From: Oceanobacter kriegii DSM 6294
GTDB taxonomy: Bacteria > Pseudomonadota > Gammaproteobacteria > Pseudomonadales > Oceanobacteraceae
Length of the DNA: 64,000 bases
Assembly: GCF_000422845.1 (NCBI RefSeq)
Contig: NZ_KE383933.1
Coordinates: 152,084-216,083, forward strand
Direction of reading: 5' to 3'
Below, in pieces: positions 1-8,915 of this stretch. The notes beneath the pieces were generated by a model. That model saw only the letters and a list, made by a program, of their open reading frames with translations, had not been told where the DNA came from and searched no databases. The number at the start of each line of letters is the position of its first letter. Position 1 is the stretch's first letter. The position numbers were made by a program, and so were the translations under genes.

Positions 1-1977
1 CTGCTGAACGATCTGGATCAGCTGGATGGCTGGCCTGAGCAGGTAAAAACCATGCAGCGCAACTGGATTGGCAAATCCCGTGGCGTGCAGTTCAAGTTTG
101 ATCTGGCCGGTCGTGACGACCAGCTGGAAGTGTACACCACCCGTCCTGACACCCTGATGGGCGTGAGCTACGTCGCTGTGGCTGCTGGTCACCCGCTGGC
201 CAAGGAAGCCGCCGCCAACAACCCGGAACTGGCCGCCTTCATTGAAGAGTGCCAGAAGTCCGGTACCGCCGAAGCGGACGTTGCCACCAAGGAAAAGAAA
301 GGCCTGAAGACCGGCTTCAAAGCCATTCACCCACTGAATGGCAAGGAAGTGGATGTTTGGGTAGCCAACTTCGTACTGATGGAATTTGGCACCGGCGCCG
401 TGATGGCGGTTCCAGCCCACGACCAGCGTGACTGGGAATTCGCCCAGCAGTACGGCATTGATATCCAGCAGGTGATTGAGCCAGCAGCGGGTGAAGAGAT
501 CGACCTGACCGCAGCGGCCTACACCGAAAAAGGCAAGCTGGTGAATTCCGGTGAATTCGACGGCCTGGAATTTGAAGCCGCCTTTGATGCCGTTGCCGCC
601 AAACTGGCCGAGCTCGGCAAAGGCGAAATCAAGGTGAACTACCGCCTGCGCGACTGGGGCGTAAGCCGCCAGCGTTACTGGGGCGCACCGATTCCGGTGA
701 TCCGCACCGCCGATGACAAGATGGTTCCAACCCCAGCGGACATGCTGCCGGTTGAGCTGCCAACCGACGTTGTGATGGACGGTGTGAACTCACCAATCAA
801 GAACAACCCGGATTTTGAAAACATCACCCTGAACGGTGAAAGCGCGTTCCGCGAAACCGATACCTTCGACACCTTTATGGAGTCTTCCTGGTACTTCGCT
901 CGTTACTGCTCGCCAAAAGCCGACCAGATGCTGGACCCAACCGAAGCCAACTACTGGCTGCCGGTAGACCAGTACATCGGTGGTATCGAACACGCGATTC
1001 TGCACCTGCTGTATTCCCGCTTCTTCCACAAACTGCTGCGTGATGCCGGTCTGGTGGAAAGCGACGAGCCATTCAAATCCCTGCTGTGTCAGGGCATGGT
1101 GCTGGCTGACGCCTTCTACTACACCAATGAAAACGGCGGCAAAGAGTGGGTTAACCCAACCGAAGTCGACGTTGAGCGTAACGACAAGGGCGGCATGGCC
1201 TCTGCCAAGCGCAAGACCGACGGTCTGGAGCTGAGCTACGCTGGCATGAGCAAGATGTCGAAGTCGAAGAACAACGGCGTCGATCCGCAGGAAGCCATCC
1301 AACAGTACGGTGCCGACACCGTGCGTGTGTACACCATGTTCGCAGCGCCACCAGAGCAAACCCTGGAATGGGCTGACTCCGGCGTGCAGGGCGTGCAGCG
1401 CTTCCTGCAGCGTGTATGGCGTCTGGCGTTCGAGCTGAAGCAGCACGAAGCGGTATCTGTTGCTGCCGACCAGCTGCCAAAAGCCGACAAGGACGCCCGT
1501 CGCAAACTGCACGAAACCATCGCCAAGGCATCTGATGACATTGGTCGTCGCTACAACTTCAATACCGGCATCGCTGCCATCATGGAGTTGATGAAGACCC
1601 TGACCAAGCTCGACCTGACCGTCGACAGCAGCCGCTCTGTGGCAGCCGAAGCTCTGGATGCCATCGTCCGTATGCTGAGCCCAATGGCTCCGCACATGAC
1701 CCAGCAACTGTGGACCGAGTTCGGTAACGAAGGCCTGGTGGTCGACGCTGCATGGCCTGCTGTGGATGAGTCCGCACTGGTGGCCGACAGCATTCAGCTG
1801 ATCGTTCAGGTCAACGGCAAGCTGCGCGCCAAGCTGGAAGCCCCGGCCTCTGCCGGCAAGGATGAGCTGGAAGCCATGGCCATGTCCGACGAAGCGGTAC
1901 AACGCCAGATCGAAGGCAAGACCGTTCGCAAGGTCATCGTGGTACCGGGCAAACTGGTCAACATCGTGGCCAACTGA
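1..1977 (+). CDS. leuS: Leucine--tRNA ligase, 5'-truncated by window edge
   Basis: Class I aminoacyl-tRNA synthetase that charges tRNA-Leu in the cytoplasm. The frame is open from base 1, giving 658 visible residues. Family members are about 860 residues, so roughly 200 N-terminal residues including the HIGH motif lie outside the window. Visible are the CP1 editing domain (TTRPDTLMG near nt 139, and [12 protein letters not shown] with its editing Asp), the KMSKS loop (nt 1252-1266, in [10 protein letters not shown]) and the C-terminal anticodon-binding and tail domains. It heads leuS-lptE-holA, a conserved gammaproteobacterial order; lptE begins 12 bp downstream. Identification is firm. The first in-frame ATG at 52 is internal and not a start. 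Confidence 0.97.
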   Translation: MLNDLDQLDGWPEQVKTMQRNWIGKSRGVQFKFDLAGRDDQLEVYTTRPDTLMGVSYVAVAAGHPLAKEAAANNPELAAFIEECQKSGTAEADVATKEKKGLKTGFKAIHPLNGKEVDVWVANFVLMEFGTGAVMAVPAHDQRDWEFAQQYGIDIQQVIEPAAGEEIDLTAAAYTEKGKLVNSGEFDGLEFEAAFDAVAAKLAELGKGEIKVNYRLRDWGVSRQRYWGAPIPVIRTADDKMVPTPADMLPVELPTDVVMDGVNSPIKNNPDFENITLNGESAFRETDTFDTFMESSWYFARYCSPKADQMLDPTEANYWLPVDQYIGGIEHAILHLLYSRFFHKLLRDAGLVESDEPFKSLLCQGMVLADAFYYTNENGGKEWVNPTEVDVERNDKGGMASAKRKTDGLELSYAGMSKMSKSKNNGVDPQEAIQQYGADTVRVYTMFAAPPEQTLEWADSGVQGVQRFLQRVWRLAFELKQHEAVSVAADQLPKADKDARRKLHETIAKASDDIGRRYNFNTGIAAIMELMKTLTKLDLTVDSSRSVAAEALDAIVRMLSPMAPHMTQQLWTEFGNEGLVVDAAWPAVDESALVADSIQLIVQVNGKLRAKLEAPASAGKDELEAMAMSDEAVQRQIEGKTVRKVIVVPGKLVNIVAN

Positions 1978-1989
1978 TCGGGATATTCC

Positions 1990-2499
1990 GTGAGCTTTCT
2001 GACATCACGTTTGAAAAATGCCACCGCCCTGCTGCTGACACTGTGCCTTGCCACCGTGCTCAGCAGCTGTGGCTGGCAGCTGCGGGGGCAACACCAGCCT
2101 CCGGCGGCCTACAAGGTACTGACCCTGAACAGCAGTCTTTCCGACGCCAACCAGCTGCAACTGAGCTACCGGCTCAATGAAGGCGGCTGGATCGTTAAAG
2201 ACACCCCTGCCGACAGCCAGGCCTTGTTAAACCTCGACAAGCTCAACATCCGTCAGCGTACCCAAACCATCAACAGTGCCGGTGAAGTGGCCGAGTACGA
2301 ACTGGTGGGCCAACTGACAGGACAACTGGTCTCCCAACATGGCGACGTGACGCCCATCAGCATCACCACCCAGGTGTGGTACGACAACGACGTGACGCGT
2401 GTTGCCGCCACCCAGTTGGAAAAAGAAGCCCGCACCCGCGAACTGGTCGACAAGCTGTTCAACCTGTTGATCCTGCGTCTGCAAAGCGTCGACAACTGA
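1990..2499 (+). CDS. lptE: LPS-assembly lipoprotein LptE
   Basis: Outer-membrane lipoprotein that plugs the LptD barrel and helps place lipopolysaccharide on the cell surface. It has 169 residues with a GTG start. A signal peptide is followed by lipobox LSSC, so the mature protein would start at Cys27 and continue GWQLRG, typical of LptE/RlpB. It lies between leuS and holA, as in many gammaproteobacteria, and its stop is separated from the holA ATG by one base, which suggests translational coupling. The family diverges quickly, so position and lipobox carry much of the weight. Confidence 0.93.
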   Translation: MSFLTSRLKNATALLLTLCLATVLSSCGWQLRGQHQPPAAYKVLTLNSSLSDANQLQLSYRLNEGGWIVKDTPADSQALLNLDKLNIRQRTQTINSAGEVAEYELVGQLTGQLVSQHGDVTPISITTQVWYDNDVTRVAATQLEKEARTRELVDKLFNLLILRLQSVDN

Positions 2500-2500
2500 T

Positions 2501-3535
2501 ATGAAACTGCGCCTCGACCAACTCGATGGCCAGCTGGGTAAATCGCTGGCCGGTATCTATCTGGTGACTGGCGACGAGCCGCTGTTGGTGATGGAAGCCT
2601 GTGACCGGATTCGGGCCAAAGCCCGTACGGCGGGCTTTGACGAACGCCAGCTGTTTCACGCTGAAGCCGGTTTCGACTGGAACCAGCTACGCGATGAAGC
2701 CGAAGCCATGTCGTTGTTTGCCAGCCAGCGTTTGCTGGAAGTGCGGATTCCCAATGGCAAGCCCTCCGACAAGGGCGAAACCCTCAAATCCCTGGCCAAA
2801 TCCAACAACCCGGACAACCTGGTGTTGGTGATGTGCCCTCGCCTCGACAGCAAAACCCAGAACACCGCCTGGTTCAAAGCCATCGAAAAAGACGGAGTGG
2901 TGGTGCAAATCTGGCCGATCGAGCGCAACCAATACCCCGGCTGGCTGAAAAACCGGCTGCAACAGGCAGGTCTGCAAGCCGATCCGGCCGCCGTCGCCAT
3001 GCTGGCTCATCATACCGAAGGCAACTTGCTGGCAGCGGTTCAGGAAATCGAAAAGCTGCGCATCAGCGGCGTTCAGGTAGTCACCGAAGAAATGCTGTCC
3101 GGCATACTTGGTGACAACTCCCGCTTTGACGCTTTTGGTTACGCCGATGCCTGCATGGTCGGCAACATCAAGGACGCCAGCCGGATGCTGTCGCACCTGA
3201 AATCGGAAGGCGTGGACGCCTTGTCCATTCTCGGCGCATTAGTGCATAAACTGAGACAATTACTCGCCTTGCACGGTAAAACCGGTCAGCAGCTCAGTGA
3301 AGCGTTCAAGCAGTCCCGTATCTGGCCACGACAGCAAAATGGCTACAAATCGGCCATCTCCCGACTGACCCGACAGCAACTTCATGAAGCCATGATGATG
3401 GCCGAAAAAGTCGATGCGGCAGCCAAGGGAATGGGCGGCGACCCTTGGTTATTACTGGGCGAACTGACGGTTCTGATCACCGGGACACAACTGTATCGTT
3501 CCTCCCATTCAGGCCATTCCTTTGGCTCTTATTGA
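2501..3535 (+). CDS. holA: DNA polymerase III subunit delta
   Basis: Clamp-loader delta subunit, which opens the beta sliding clamp during replication. At 344 residues it matches the family length. The N-terminal region (LAGIYLVTGDEPLLVMEACDRI) is the typical HolA opening, and the middle and C-terminal parts follow the AAA+-like and collar-domain layout (HHTEGNLLAAVQEIEKL; LGALVHKLRQLL). It starts one base after the lptE stop and ends the leuS-lptE-holA unit. No strong U-tract terminator follows. A 7-bp inverted repeat (TCACAAT / ATTGTGA) at 3544-3569 lies just after the stop. Confidence 0.96.
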   Translation: MKLRLDQLDGQLGKSLAGIYLVTGDEPLLVMEACDRIRAKARTAGFDERQLFHAEAGFDWNQLRDEAEAMSLFASQRLLEVRIPNGKPSDKGETLKSLAKSNNPDNLVLVMCPRLDSKTQNTAWFKAIEKDGVVVQIWPIERNQYPGWLKNRLQQAGLQADPAAVAMLAHHTEGNLLAAVQEIEKLRISGVQVVTEEMLSGILGDNSRFDAFGYADACMVGNIKDASRMLSHLKSEGVDALSILGALVHKLRQLLALHGKTGQQLSEAFKQSRIWPRQQNGYKSAISRLTRQQLHEAMMMAEKVDAAAKGMGGDPWLLLGELTVLITGTQLYRSSHSGHSFGSY

Positions 3536-3611
3536 GTAATAGCTCACAATTGGATAAAAACGATTGTGACACACTGAACGGAACAGAAAGTTTATTGTCT
3601 CTGGTCTGAAC

Positions 3612-3669
3612 CCTTACAGATTTGTAAGGATATGCGGTATCTTTGTTTGCACTCCGTTCATAATGGAGT
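3612..3669. promoter_or_regulatory. Two inverted repeats upstream of orphan gene
   Basis: The first is an 18-bp palindrome at 3612-3629 (CCTTACA-GATT-TGTAAGG). The second is an 8-bp stem at 3651-3669 (ACTCCGTT / AATGGAGT with one G:T pair). Both lie in the 217-bp gap between holA and the gene at 3753. They could be operators or hairpins in the 5' untranslated RNA. No matching regulator consensus is recognised. Confidence 0.4.
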
Positions 3670-3752
3670 AAAGTTCATAAGGTTAAATAGAGATAACCAG
3701 CAAGAATATCCATACTCCTGCAGGGGAACCTATCACTGGGAAGGTAATCGGG

Positions 3753-4349
3753 ATGTACTCTGTAAAACAGCAACGTAACGCAGACCTGGTCTGGGATCTT
3801 CAGAAGATCCACCAGCACAAGCGTGCCGTTAATTTCGTCAAACAGTTCGAAAACCACTTTTGTGTTTTCTCGGCTTCCGTACGCCAGTTGTACACCAACT
3901 ACAGCGTATTCTTCCCGGAAGAAGCCAACCGTCAGCTGGTGATCCTGCCAGATCCCTACGCGTTTCATGATACGTTCAGCCACCTGTCACCAGAGGCTGT
4001 TCAATCAACCGGTTTGCACGTTATTCCGGGCAACCTGATCGGTAAAAGTGGCTTGTACCTGATCATCTCTCACCGTGACAAGAACGTTCGTTCGGTGCCA
4101 ATTCCTTTCCAGGAAGGTATCCGTCAGATTCTGCGCCGTTCCAACAGCGAAGATCCGTTCCTGCCGGTACTGATGAAAGGTGACTTGCGTGAGTTCAACG
4201 AACAGCTGCCATGCTTGCATCTGCATCGTTTGCGCCTGAAAGAGCTGCGTGCCATGTCATCACTGGATCGTGAGAGCATTCGCTCTGTGATCACTGACAA
4301 GCTGATGACCCTGTATCAGGAATCCGGTGCTTTGAATCTGAAAGCCTGA
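3753..4349 (+). CDS. Uncharacterised 198-residue cytoplasmic protein
   Basis: Not recognised. The product is soluble, with no signal peptide or membrane segment, and is fairly basic. Its N-terminal part (QQRNADLVWDLQKIHQHKRA) is probably helical, the middle is beta-rich (HVIPGNLIGKSGLYLIISHRDKN), and the C-terminus is a long charged helix (LRLKELRAMSSLDRESIRS). It looks expressed: it has its own promoter-size upstream region, codon use like its neighbours and a strong terminator right behind it. It stands alone between the holA unit and the convergent SDR gene. No catalytic motif is evident and no function is proposed. Confidence 0.8.
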   Translation: MYSVKQQRNADLVWDLQKIHQHKRAVNFVKQFENHFCVFSASVRQLYTNYSVFFPEEANRQLVILPDPYAFHDTFSHLSPEAVQSTGLHVIPGNLIGKSGLYLIISHRDKNVRSVPIPFQEGIRQILRRSNSEDPFLPVLMKGDLREFNEQLPCLHLHRLRLKELRAMSSLDRESIRSVITDKLMTLYQESGALNLKA

Positions 4350-4358
4350 TTCAGCACC

Positions 4359-4399
4359 AGACATAAAAAAACGAGCCTTGAGCTCGTTTTTTTATGTCT
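4359..4399. terminator. Bidirectional intrinsic terminator
   Basis: Perfect 18-bp inverted repeat (AGACATAAAAAAACGAGC and its complement, 5-nt loop). It has an A-run on one side and a T-run on the other, so it can end transcription from both the gene at 3753 (+) and the SDR gene at 4455 (-). Confidence 0.9.
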
Positions 4400-4454
4400 G
4401 CTATTTGCCGCAGTACCGATCTGCACTGAGCAGTACCGATTTGATTTGCACCGA

Positions 4455-5279
4455 TTAATCAGCGGCCCTGAAATACCCTCGCACCAAACGGCTGAGGCCG
4501 GTACGCCAAGGCTTTTTCTTGATGCCAAAGGTGTGAAACAGCTGCTCTACCTCACTGTTGGCCGTCATCAAGGCCGGTCGAACACCCTCTTCTGCAACAA
4601 TTTCCAGACGCACTTCGGTGAAGTCCTCATACTGGCTGGCTTCAGACAGCAGCGCCTCAGCAAAAGCGTACGACGTCACTGGCTCAACACCATTGAAGTG
4701 ATAGGTGCCCCACAAATCGTCCGAGCAATCCGCCTGCTTCAGCATCGCCAACAGCACACTGGCAATGTCGTCTTCCGGGGTTGGGCTGAATGGCAGTTGA
4801 TCGTCCAGCGACAACGACTGATCCTGGCGTAACTGCGTCAGCAAGGCGTGGGCAAAGTCGCCGCTGCTGACTGAAAACTGCTGGCCAACGCGCAGGATCA
4901 GATGCCGACGGGTCTGTCGTACCCGGGCTTCGGCAGCCAGCAAACCTTTGGCAATCGCCTGCTCGCTGAACACCTCGGTTGCTTCGCTGATACGACCGTC
5001 TTTCTCGTAGGGGTACACCGCCGTAGAGGATACAAACACCACCGCGGCGTCGTTGTCTTCAGCCAGTTCCAGCCAGTTTTCCAGCTCATTGAGGTCGGCG
5101 GCAGCAAACAGTGAAGGGGTGATAATGAAGAACGGCTGACCGCTGGATTGCAGGGTGACCCGCTCCTGGCTCTCAATCGCCAGTCCCTTGTAGAGGTAAT
5201 TCTCCGCTGCCAGCGCCTTGATCAGGTGTTGGCCAATCGGACGGTCGGCACCAATTACATAGCTGTAAAACGAATTCAC
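4455..5279 (-). CDS. NAD(P)-binding extended SDR / RmlD-like protein
   Basis: 274-residue short-chain dehydrogenase/reductase-like protein, similar in layout to dTDP-4-dehydrorhamnose reductases and sugar-nucleotide epimerases. The N-terminus (YVIGADRPIGQHLIKAL) is a degenerate Rossmann loop, A-D-R-P-I-G instead of the usual GxxGxxG. FVSSTAVYPYE resembles the catalytic SST...Y part, and a C-terminal substrate domain follows. The start is GTG. It lies 21 bp after the 125-residue unknown upstream on the same strand, probably cotranscribed. The substrate cannot be predicted. The altered glycine loop may change cofactor preference or mark a non-enzymatic binding role. Confidence 0.8.
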   Translation of the reverse strand: MNSFYSYVIGADRPIGQHLIKALAAENYLYKGLAIESQERVTLQSSGQPFFIITPSLFAAADLNELENWLELAEDNDAAVVFVSSTAVYPYEKDGRISEATEVFSEQAIAKGLLAAEARVRQTRRHLILRVGQQFSVSSGDFAHALLTQLRQDQSLSLDDQLPFSPTPEDDIASVLLAMLKQADCSDDLWGTYHFNGVEPVTSYAFAEALLSEASQYEDFTEVRLEIVAEEGVRPALMTANSEVEQLFHTFGIKKKPWRTGLSRLVRGYFRAAD

Positions 5280-5300
5280 AGAAAAAGTCTCGTCAGGTGA

Positions 5301-5678
5301 TCAGTGTTGCAGCGACATGCGAAGCTGTTCGTTGGCGTTGCGTAACGCATCGGCTTTGTTGGCAAACATACGAACATCATTAAGGCCAATCAGCAATACC
5401 TGTTCGTCCGCCAGTCCAACATAGCCTGCCCGGGTTTCGCGTATCAACGGAAAGTCGCCTTCAATGCGCAGTCCTTCCGGGAAAGGTTGCAGGCGAATCA
5501 GGCCGTTACCCAGAGCATCAGAGAGCTGGTCTTTCTGGCGGTACAGGGCAATGGCATCACGGCCAATCACCAGAACCGTACCATTCACCAGCTCCGCCGC
5601 AGTCACGTCGGTGCCAGATGCCAGTTGATCGTCCCAGACGGTGTTAATCAGATCGGATGATCCTGCTGCAAGAACCAT
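5301..5678 (-). CDS. Uncharacterised 125-residue protein
   Basis: Not recognised. Translation probably starts at the ATG at 5678 (MVLAAGSSDLIN), which has GGAAG about 7 nt upstream; a TTG five codons further up is also in frame. It is a small, beta-rich protein (TVLVIGRDAIALYRQ, EQVLLIGLNDVRMF) with a helical C-terminus. There is no signal peptide or membrane helix. It precedes the SDR gene by 21 bp on the same strand, so the two are probably one transcript. Confidence 0.7.
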   Translation of the reverse strand: MVLAAGSSDLINTVWDDQLASGTDVTAAELVNGTVLVIGRDAIALYRQKDQLSDALGNGLIRLQPFPEGLRIEGDFPLIRETRAGYVGLADEQVLLIGLNDVRMFANKADALRNANEQLRMSLQH

Positions 5679-5748
5679 AGCGGGCTTCCACAATCGAAAA
5701 CGCCTAGTTTACGGCATCGCGCTGCAATATCCGATAGTGATAAGGCGA

Positions 5749-6000
5749 TCAGAACAGCTCGATGTCGTCGTCGTTATCCGGGGCCGATTTTCGCCGTCGG
5801 TCATTTTCTTCGGCCAACACCAGGTCCTTGAGATCGGAGAGTTCGTTGTCCGTCAGTTCGGTGATGTCGATGGAGCGGAAGGTACGGCGCATGGTTCGGT
5901 AGGCTTCATAGCAATTTTTATGTGCAGGGCCCATCGACGGAACGGTGACACCACCGACGCCAAACACGGGCTGCTTACAAAAAACGCATTTGAGGGACAT
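5749..6000 (-). CDS. Small zinc-finger-like protein
   Basis: 83-residue protein starting MSLKCVFC. A CxxC pair (Cys5, Cys8) and a downstream HKNC (His-x2-Cys near residues 27-30) look like one four-ligand zinc site. The rest is a charged helix (DITELTDNELSDLKDLVLAEENDRRRK) and an acidic tail (DNDDDIELF). The layout resembles small DUF2175-type proteins, but this is not certain. A longer frame extends upstream but lacks sensible composition, so the ATG at 6000 is preferred although its ribosome-binding site is weak. It may bind nucleic acid or another protein. Confidence 0.65.
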   Translation of the reverse strand: MSLKCVFCKQPVFGVGGVTVPSMGPAHKNCYEAYRTMRRTFRSIDITELTDNELSDLKDLVLAEENDRRRKSAPDNDDDIELF

Positions 6001-6103
6001 ATGAACCACAACCGGTAAATTCACTGATGAAATCAGTTTAGGCAGCAATCCGGATGTTCTCCAGCAAGGCTGCCTTTTCTTTGCCAATTGTGAGCCACGT
6101 AGC

Positions 6104-6469
6104 TCAGTTTTGTGGCAGCCGATTGGTATCTGACGGGACGAAGCCAATCTCACATTCAACCGGGCGGTTCTTGCCATCCACCAGAATGCCCGCCACCGCA
6201 ACGCCGTTGGTCGGTCGCAGCAACAGGTAGCCATCGACACAGAACGATTCCTTACCGGAGCTTTTCGGCGATACCTTGACGTTGTAGCCCGGGTCCAGCG
6301 ACAACAGCTGGAATTCATCGATCAGTGCCTTGTCGGCTTTGGACGGGTGATTGACGAAGCCGTAATATTCCATTGCCAGCACTGCGATCACCACACCGGC
6401 AATAAAACCGATGCCCGTGGCACGCGCGGTATCCGGGCGTTCTGGCTGCTTGCTTGATTGATCACTCAC
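6104..6469 (-). CDS. Single-pass membrane protein of unknown function
   Basis: 121 residues with a GTG start. A short polar N-terminus (MSDQSSKQPERPDTARA) precedes one membrane helix (about residues 19-37, GIGFIAGVVIAVLAMEYYGF). A periplasm-sized domain with two cysteines (ESFCVDGY, VECEIGF) follows and might form a disulfide. Its first codons overlap the end of ubiX by 8 bp (GTGAGTGA), so it is translationally coupled to ubiX and belongs to the mpl-ubiX transcript. The function is not recognised. Confidence 0.75.
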   Translation of the reverse strand: MSDQSSKQPERPDTARATGIGFIAGVVIAVLAMEYYGFVNHPSKADKALIDEFQLLSLDPGYNVKVSPKSSGKESFCVDGYLLLRPTNGVAVAGILVDGKNRPVECEIGFVPSDTNRLPQN

Positions 6470-7115
6470 CCTGCTGCTCTCCTGTTGAATCCGGTTCGCC
6501 CCATTTGGGCATTAATGATTGCGGTACACCCAGCTGGTTAAGAATGCGCGCCACCACAAAATCGATGATGTCCTGCAAGGACTGTGGCCGATTATAAAAC
6601 CCCGGACTGGCCGGAATAATGACCGCGCCCATGCGTTTGAGCGATAGCATGTTATTCAGGTGAATTTCCGAATACGGACTTTCGCGCGGCACCAGAATCA
6701 TCTTGCGATCTTCCTTCAGAGCCACATCGGCCGCCCGTTCGATCAGGTTGTCGCTGGCACCCACCGCAATCGCCGAGAGAGTACCGGTGCTGCACGGACA
6801 AATGACCAGCGGCCCTGGCTGGCCAGAACCGGATGCCCAGGGAGCCATCCAGTCGTCGCGGCCAAACACCCGAATCATAGTGGAGTCGGCTTCGAGCTTG
6901 AGGTACTGCTGCAGAGCCAGTAGCTGCCCTTGGGGTTTGCCCGGCAAGGTCAGATCGGTTTCGGTGGCGGTCACCAGCAAGGCCGCTTTGGAGAAAATCA
7001 CATCCACCGGACGCCCTGCGGCCACCAGCACTTCAATCAGGCGCAGCGCATAGGGTGTACCTGAAGCACCGGTCACCGCCACACAAATACGTTCTGCCGG
7101 GTTGGGGGTTGTCAT
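6462..7115 (-). CDS. ubiX: Flavin prenyltransferase UbiX
   Basis: Makes prenylated FMN, the cofactor for the UbiD decarboxylase of ubiquinone synthesis. The 217 residues include a flavin-binding GASGTPYA (16-23), the CPCSTGTLSAIAVGASDNLIERAADV segment and the RESPYSEIHLNNM segment, all characteristic of UbiX/Pad1. The ATG at 7115 is preferred because it overlaps the mpl stop as ATGA and begins MTTPNP; an upstream ATG would give 14 extra residues inside mpl. The order mpl-ubiX is common in pseudomonads and relatives. Confidence 0.95.
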   Translation of the reverse strand: MTTPNPAERICVAVTGASGTPYALRLIEVLVAAGRPVDVIFSKAALLVTATETDLTLPGKPQGQLLALQQYLKLEADSTMIRVFGRDDWMAPWASGSGQPGPLVICPCSTGTLSAIAVGASDNLIERAADVALKEDRKMILVPRESPYSEIHLNNMLSLKRMGAVIIPASPGFYNRPQSLQDIIDFVVARILNQLGVPQSLMPKWGEPDSTGEQQGE

Positions 7116-8491
7116 CACCGCTGTGCTCCTTCGTTTACCCAGTTGCCATTTACCCAATCAGCAAAGCGATGAGGCAAACCGCTAAAGCCGCCGTTCGACA
7201 TAAACACCACCCGATCACCCGGGTGAACCAGCGCCTGTAACGCCTGATAGATCGTTTCAGCATCGTGGTAGCAGCGGCCAGAGTCGTCCAGCTGCGGCTC
7301 GATGGTCCAACCCAGATTCGGTGCTTCCAGCCACAGGGTTTGATCCGCCGCGGCCGCAGAGGCCACCAGCGAATCCTTGTGGACGCCCATTTTCATGGTG
7401 TTAGAGCGCGGCTCCAGCACGGCGATCAAACGCTGCCCCTCGGCCAGCCCCGCGCGCGCGCCGGCCAACGTGGTTTCAATTGCGGTCGGGTGATGGGCGA
7501 AGTCATCAAACACTTCGATCTGGCAGGCATCCCGATGCAGGGCTTCCATGCGTCGCTTCGGCAAACGGAATTGCGCCAGCGCTTCGGCCGCCGTCGAAAT
7601 CGATACGCCAACATGGTGCGCCGCCAAGACCGCTGCACAGGCGTTGTTGATGTTGTGCTGTCCGGTAAGGCCCCAATTCACCGTTGCTTTGGTCTCGCTC
7701 CCCAAACACAGCTCAAAGGCACTGCCATCGGCTTGCAGCGGCTTGCCATGTAGCTGGCTGCTATCGCCAAAGGCTTCGCTGTCGGACCAGCAGCCACGCT
7801 CCAATACGCGCGTCAGTGCGGTTTCTGATTGCGGGTAAATGATCTTGCCGGATGCCGGAACCAGTCGCACCAGATGATGAAACTGGGTTTCGATGGCGGC
7901 CAGATCGGCGAAGATATCAGCGTGGTCAAATTCAAGATTGTTGAGCACCAGCGTACGCGGTTTGTAATGAACGAACTTGGAACGCTTGTCGAAGAAGGCA
8001 GTGTCGTACTCGTCCGCTTCGATCACAAAAAATGGCGTCTCGCCAAGTCGTGCCGACACATCAAAGTTACCCGGTACACCGCCAATCAGGAATCCCGGTG
8101 CCATACCGGCGTAATCGAGAATCCAGGCCAGCATGGAAGAGGTCGAGGTTTTTCCATGAGTACCGGCAACCGCGCACACCCAGCGTTCACCCAGCACATG
8201 GTCGCGCAGCCACTGCGGCCCTGAGCAATAAGGCAGATTGCGCTCCAGCACATACTCCACCGACGGGTTGCCGCGGGACATGGCATTGCCAATCACCACC
8301 AGCTCGACATCGGCAGGAATGTCAGCGGGATCAAAGCCGCTGATCAGTTCAATTCCGGCCGCACTCAGCTGGTCGCTCATTGGCGGGTAAACCCCTTGGT
8401 CACTGCCCGACACCTGATGCCCCAGAGCCTTGGCCAGCTGTGCCAGCGAGCCCATAAACGTGCCGCAAATACCAAGAAAATGTAGCTTCAT
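7115..8491 (-). CDS. mpl: UDP-MurNAc:L-Ala-gamma-D-Glu-mDAP ligase
   Basis: Murein-peptide ligase that reattaches recycled tripeptide to UDP-MurNAc, saving de novo peptidoglycan synthesis. It is a three-domain Mur ligase: an N-terminal UDP-binding loop (LGICGTFMGSLA), the ATP loop AGTHGKTST (about 109-117), then the central and C-terminal domains (DDFAHHPTAIETTL; LEPRSNTMKMG). The start at 8491 (MKLHFLGICGT) matches family N-termini; four further codons upstream are also open. At 458 residues it is full length. It overlaps ubiX by one base-pair frame (ATGA). Confidence 0.95.
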   Translation of the reverse strand: MKLHFLGICGTFMGSLAQLAKALGHQVSGSDQGVYPPMSDQLSAAGIELISGFDPADIPADVELVVIGNAMSRGNPSVEYVLERNLPYCSGPQWLRDHVLGERWVCAVAGTHGKTSTSSMLAWILDYAGMAPGFLIGGVPGNFDVSARLGETPFFVIEADEYDTAFFDKRSKFVHYKPRTLVLNNLEFDHADIFADLAAIETQFHHLVRLVPASGKIIYPQSETALTRVLERGCWSDSEAFGDSSQLHGKPLQADGSAFELCLGSETKATVNWGLTGQHNINNACAAVLAAHHVGVSISTAAEALAQFRLPKRRMEALHRDACQIEVFDDFAHHPTAIETTLAGARAGLAEGQRLIAVLEPRSNTMKMGVHKDSLVASAAAADQTLWLEAPNLGWTIEPQLDDSGRCYHDAETIYQALQALVHPGDRVVFMSNGGFSGLPHRFADWVNGNWVNEGAQR

Positions 8492-8632
8492 ATTCCGTCT
8501 CATCGCTGGGCTGTTAACGCCCCAAAGCGGATAGTTTATCGCCTATAACCTGCGAACCCTACCCCTGTCATGCAGACTGTCACGCAACAATTCCACTGAA
8601 ATCCGCCCCCCAATCCGGTACTATCCGGCCCC

Positions 8633-8878
8633 GGGACCCTCTGAATAACTCGGTGCTGGCTTTGGATGACAGGGCGACGCTGAATCACGAAGCTGATTTG
8701 CAGGCCTGGCGGGTCAAGTCAAAAATCAGCGACACAGAGTCAGCAAGGCCCTGCCATCCCCGTAGGGCGCGCCCTGACTTGAAAAAGCCATTTCGCGATA
8801 TCCGCCGCGGGATTGTAGAGAGCCAATGGCAAACTGCAGGACTCGTGCAAAGCTGTGCGGAGTTATTCAAAGGGTCCC
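8633..8878. mobile_element. MITE-like element, 246 bp, with 19-bp terminal inverted repeats
   Basis: The left end GGGACCCTCTGAATAACTC (8633-8651) is matched at the right end (8860-8878) by its reverse complement with one mismatch. The interior has no convincing reading frame. It contains a smaller imperfect inverted repeat around 8713-8800 (GTCAAGTCAAAAA against TGACTTGAAAAAG-like sequence). No target-site duplication longer than 2 bp is evident. The element occupies most of the gap between mpl and fbp and ends 37 bp before the fbp ATG. A single related end occurs at 55622-55640. The parental transposon family is not assigned. Confidence 0.7.
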
Positions 8879-8915
8879 ACTTACCGAATCTGACCAAATC
8901 GAGGGCGAGCACATA

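Noticed and set aside
8826..8915. N-terminal extension of fbp from the ATG at 8826
   Set aside because: It starts inside the MITE and reads as non-homologous sequence. The ATG at 8916 gives a protein of normal family length.
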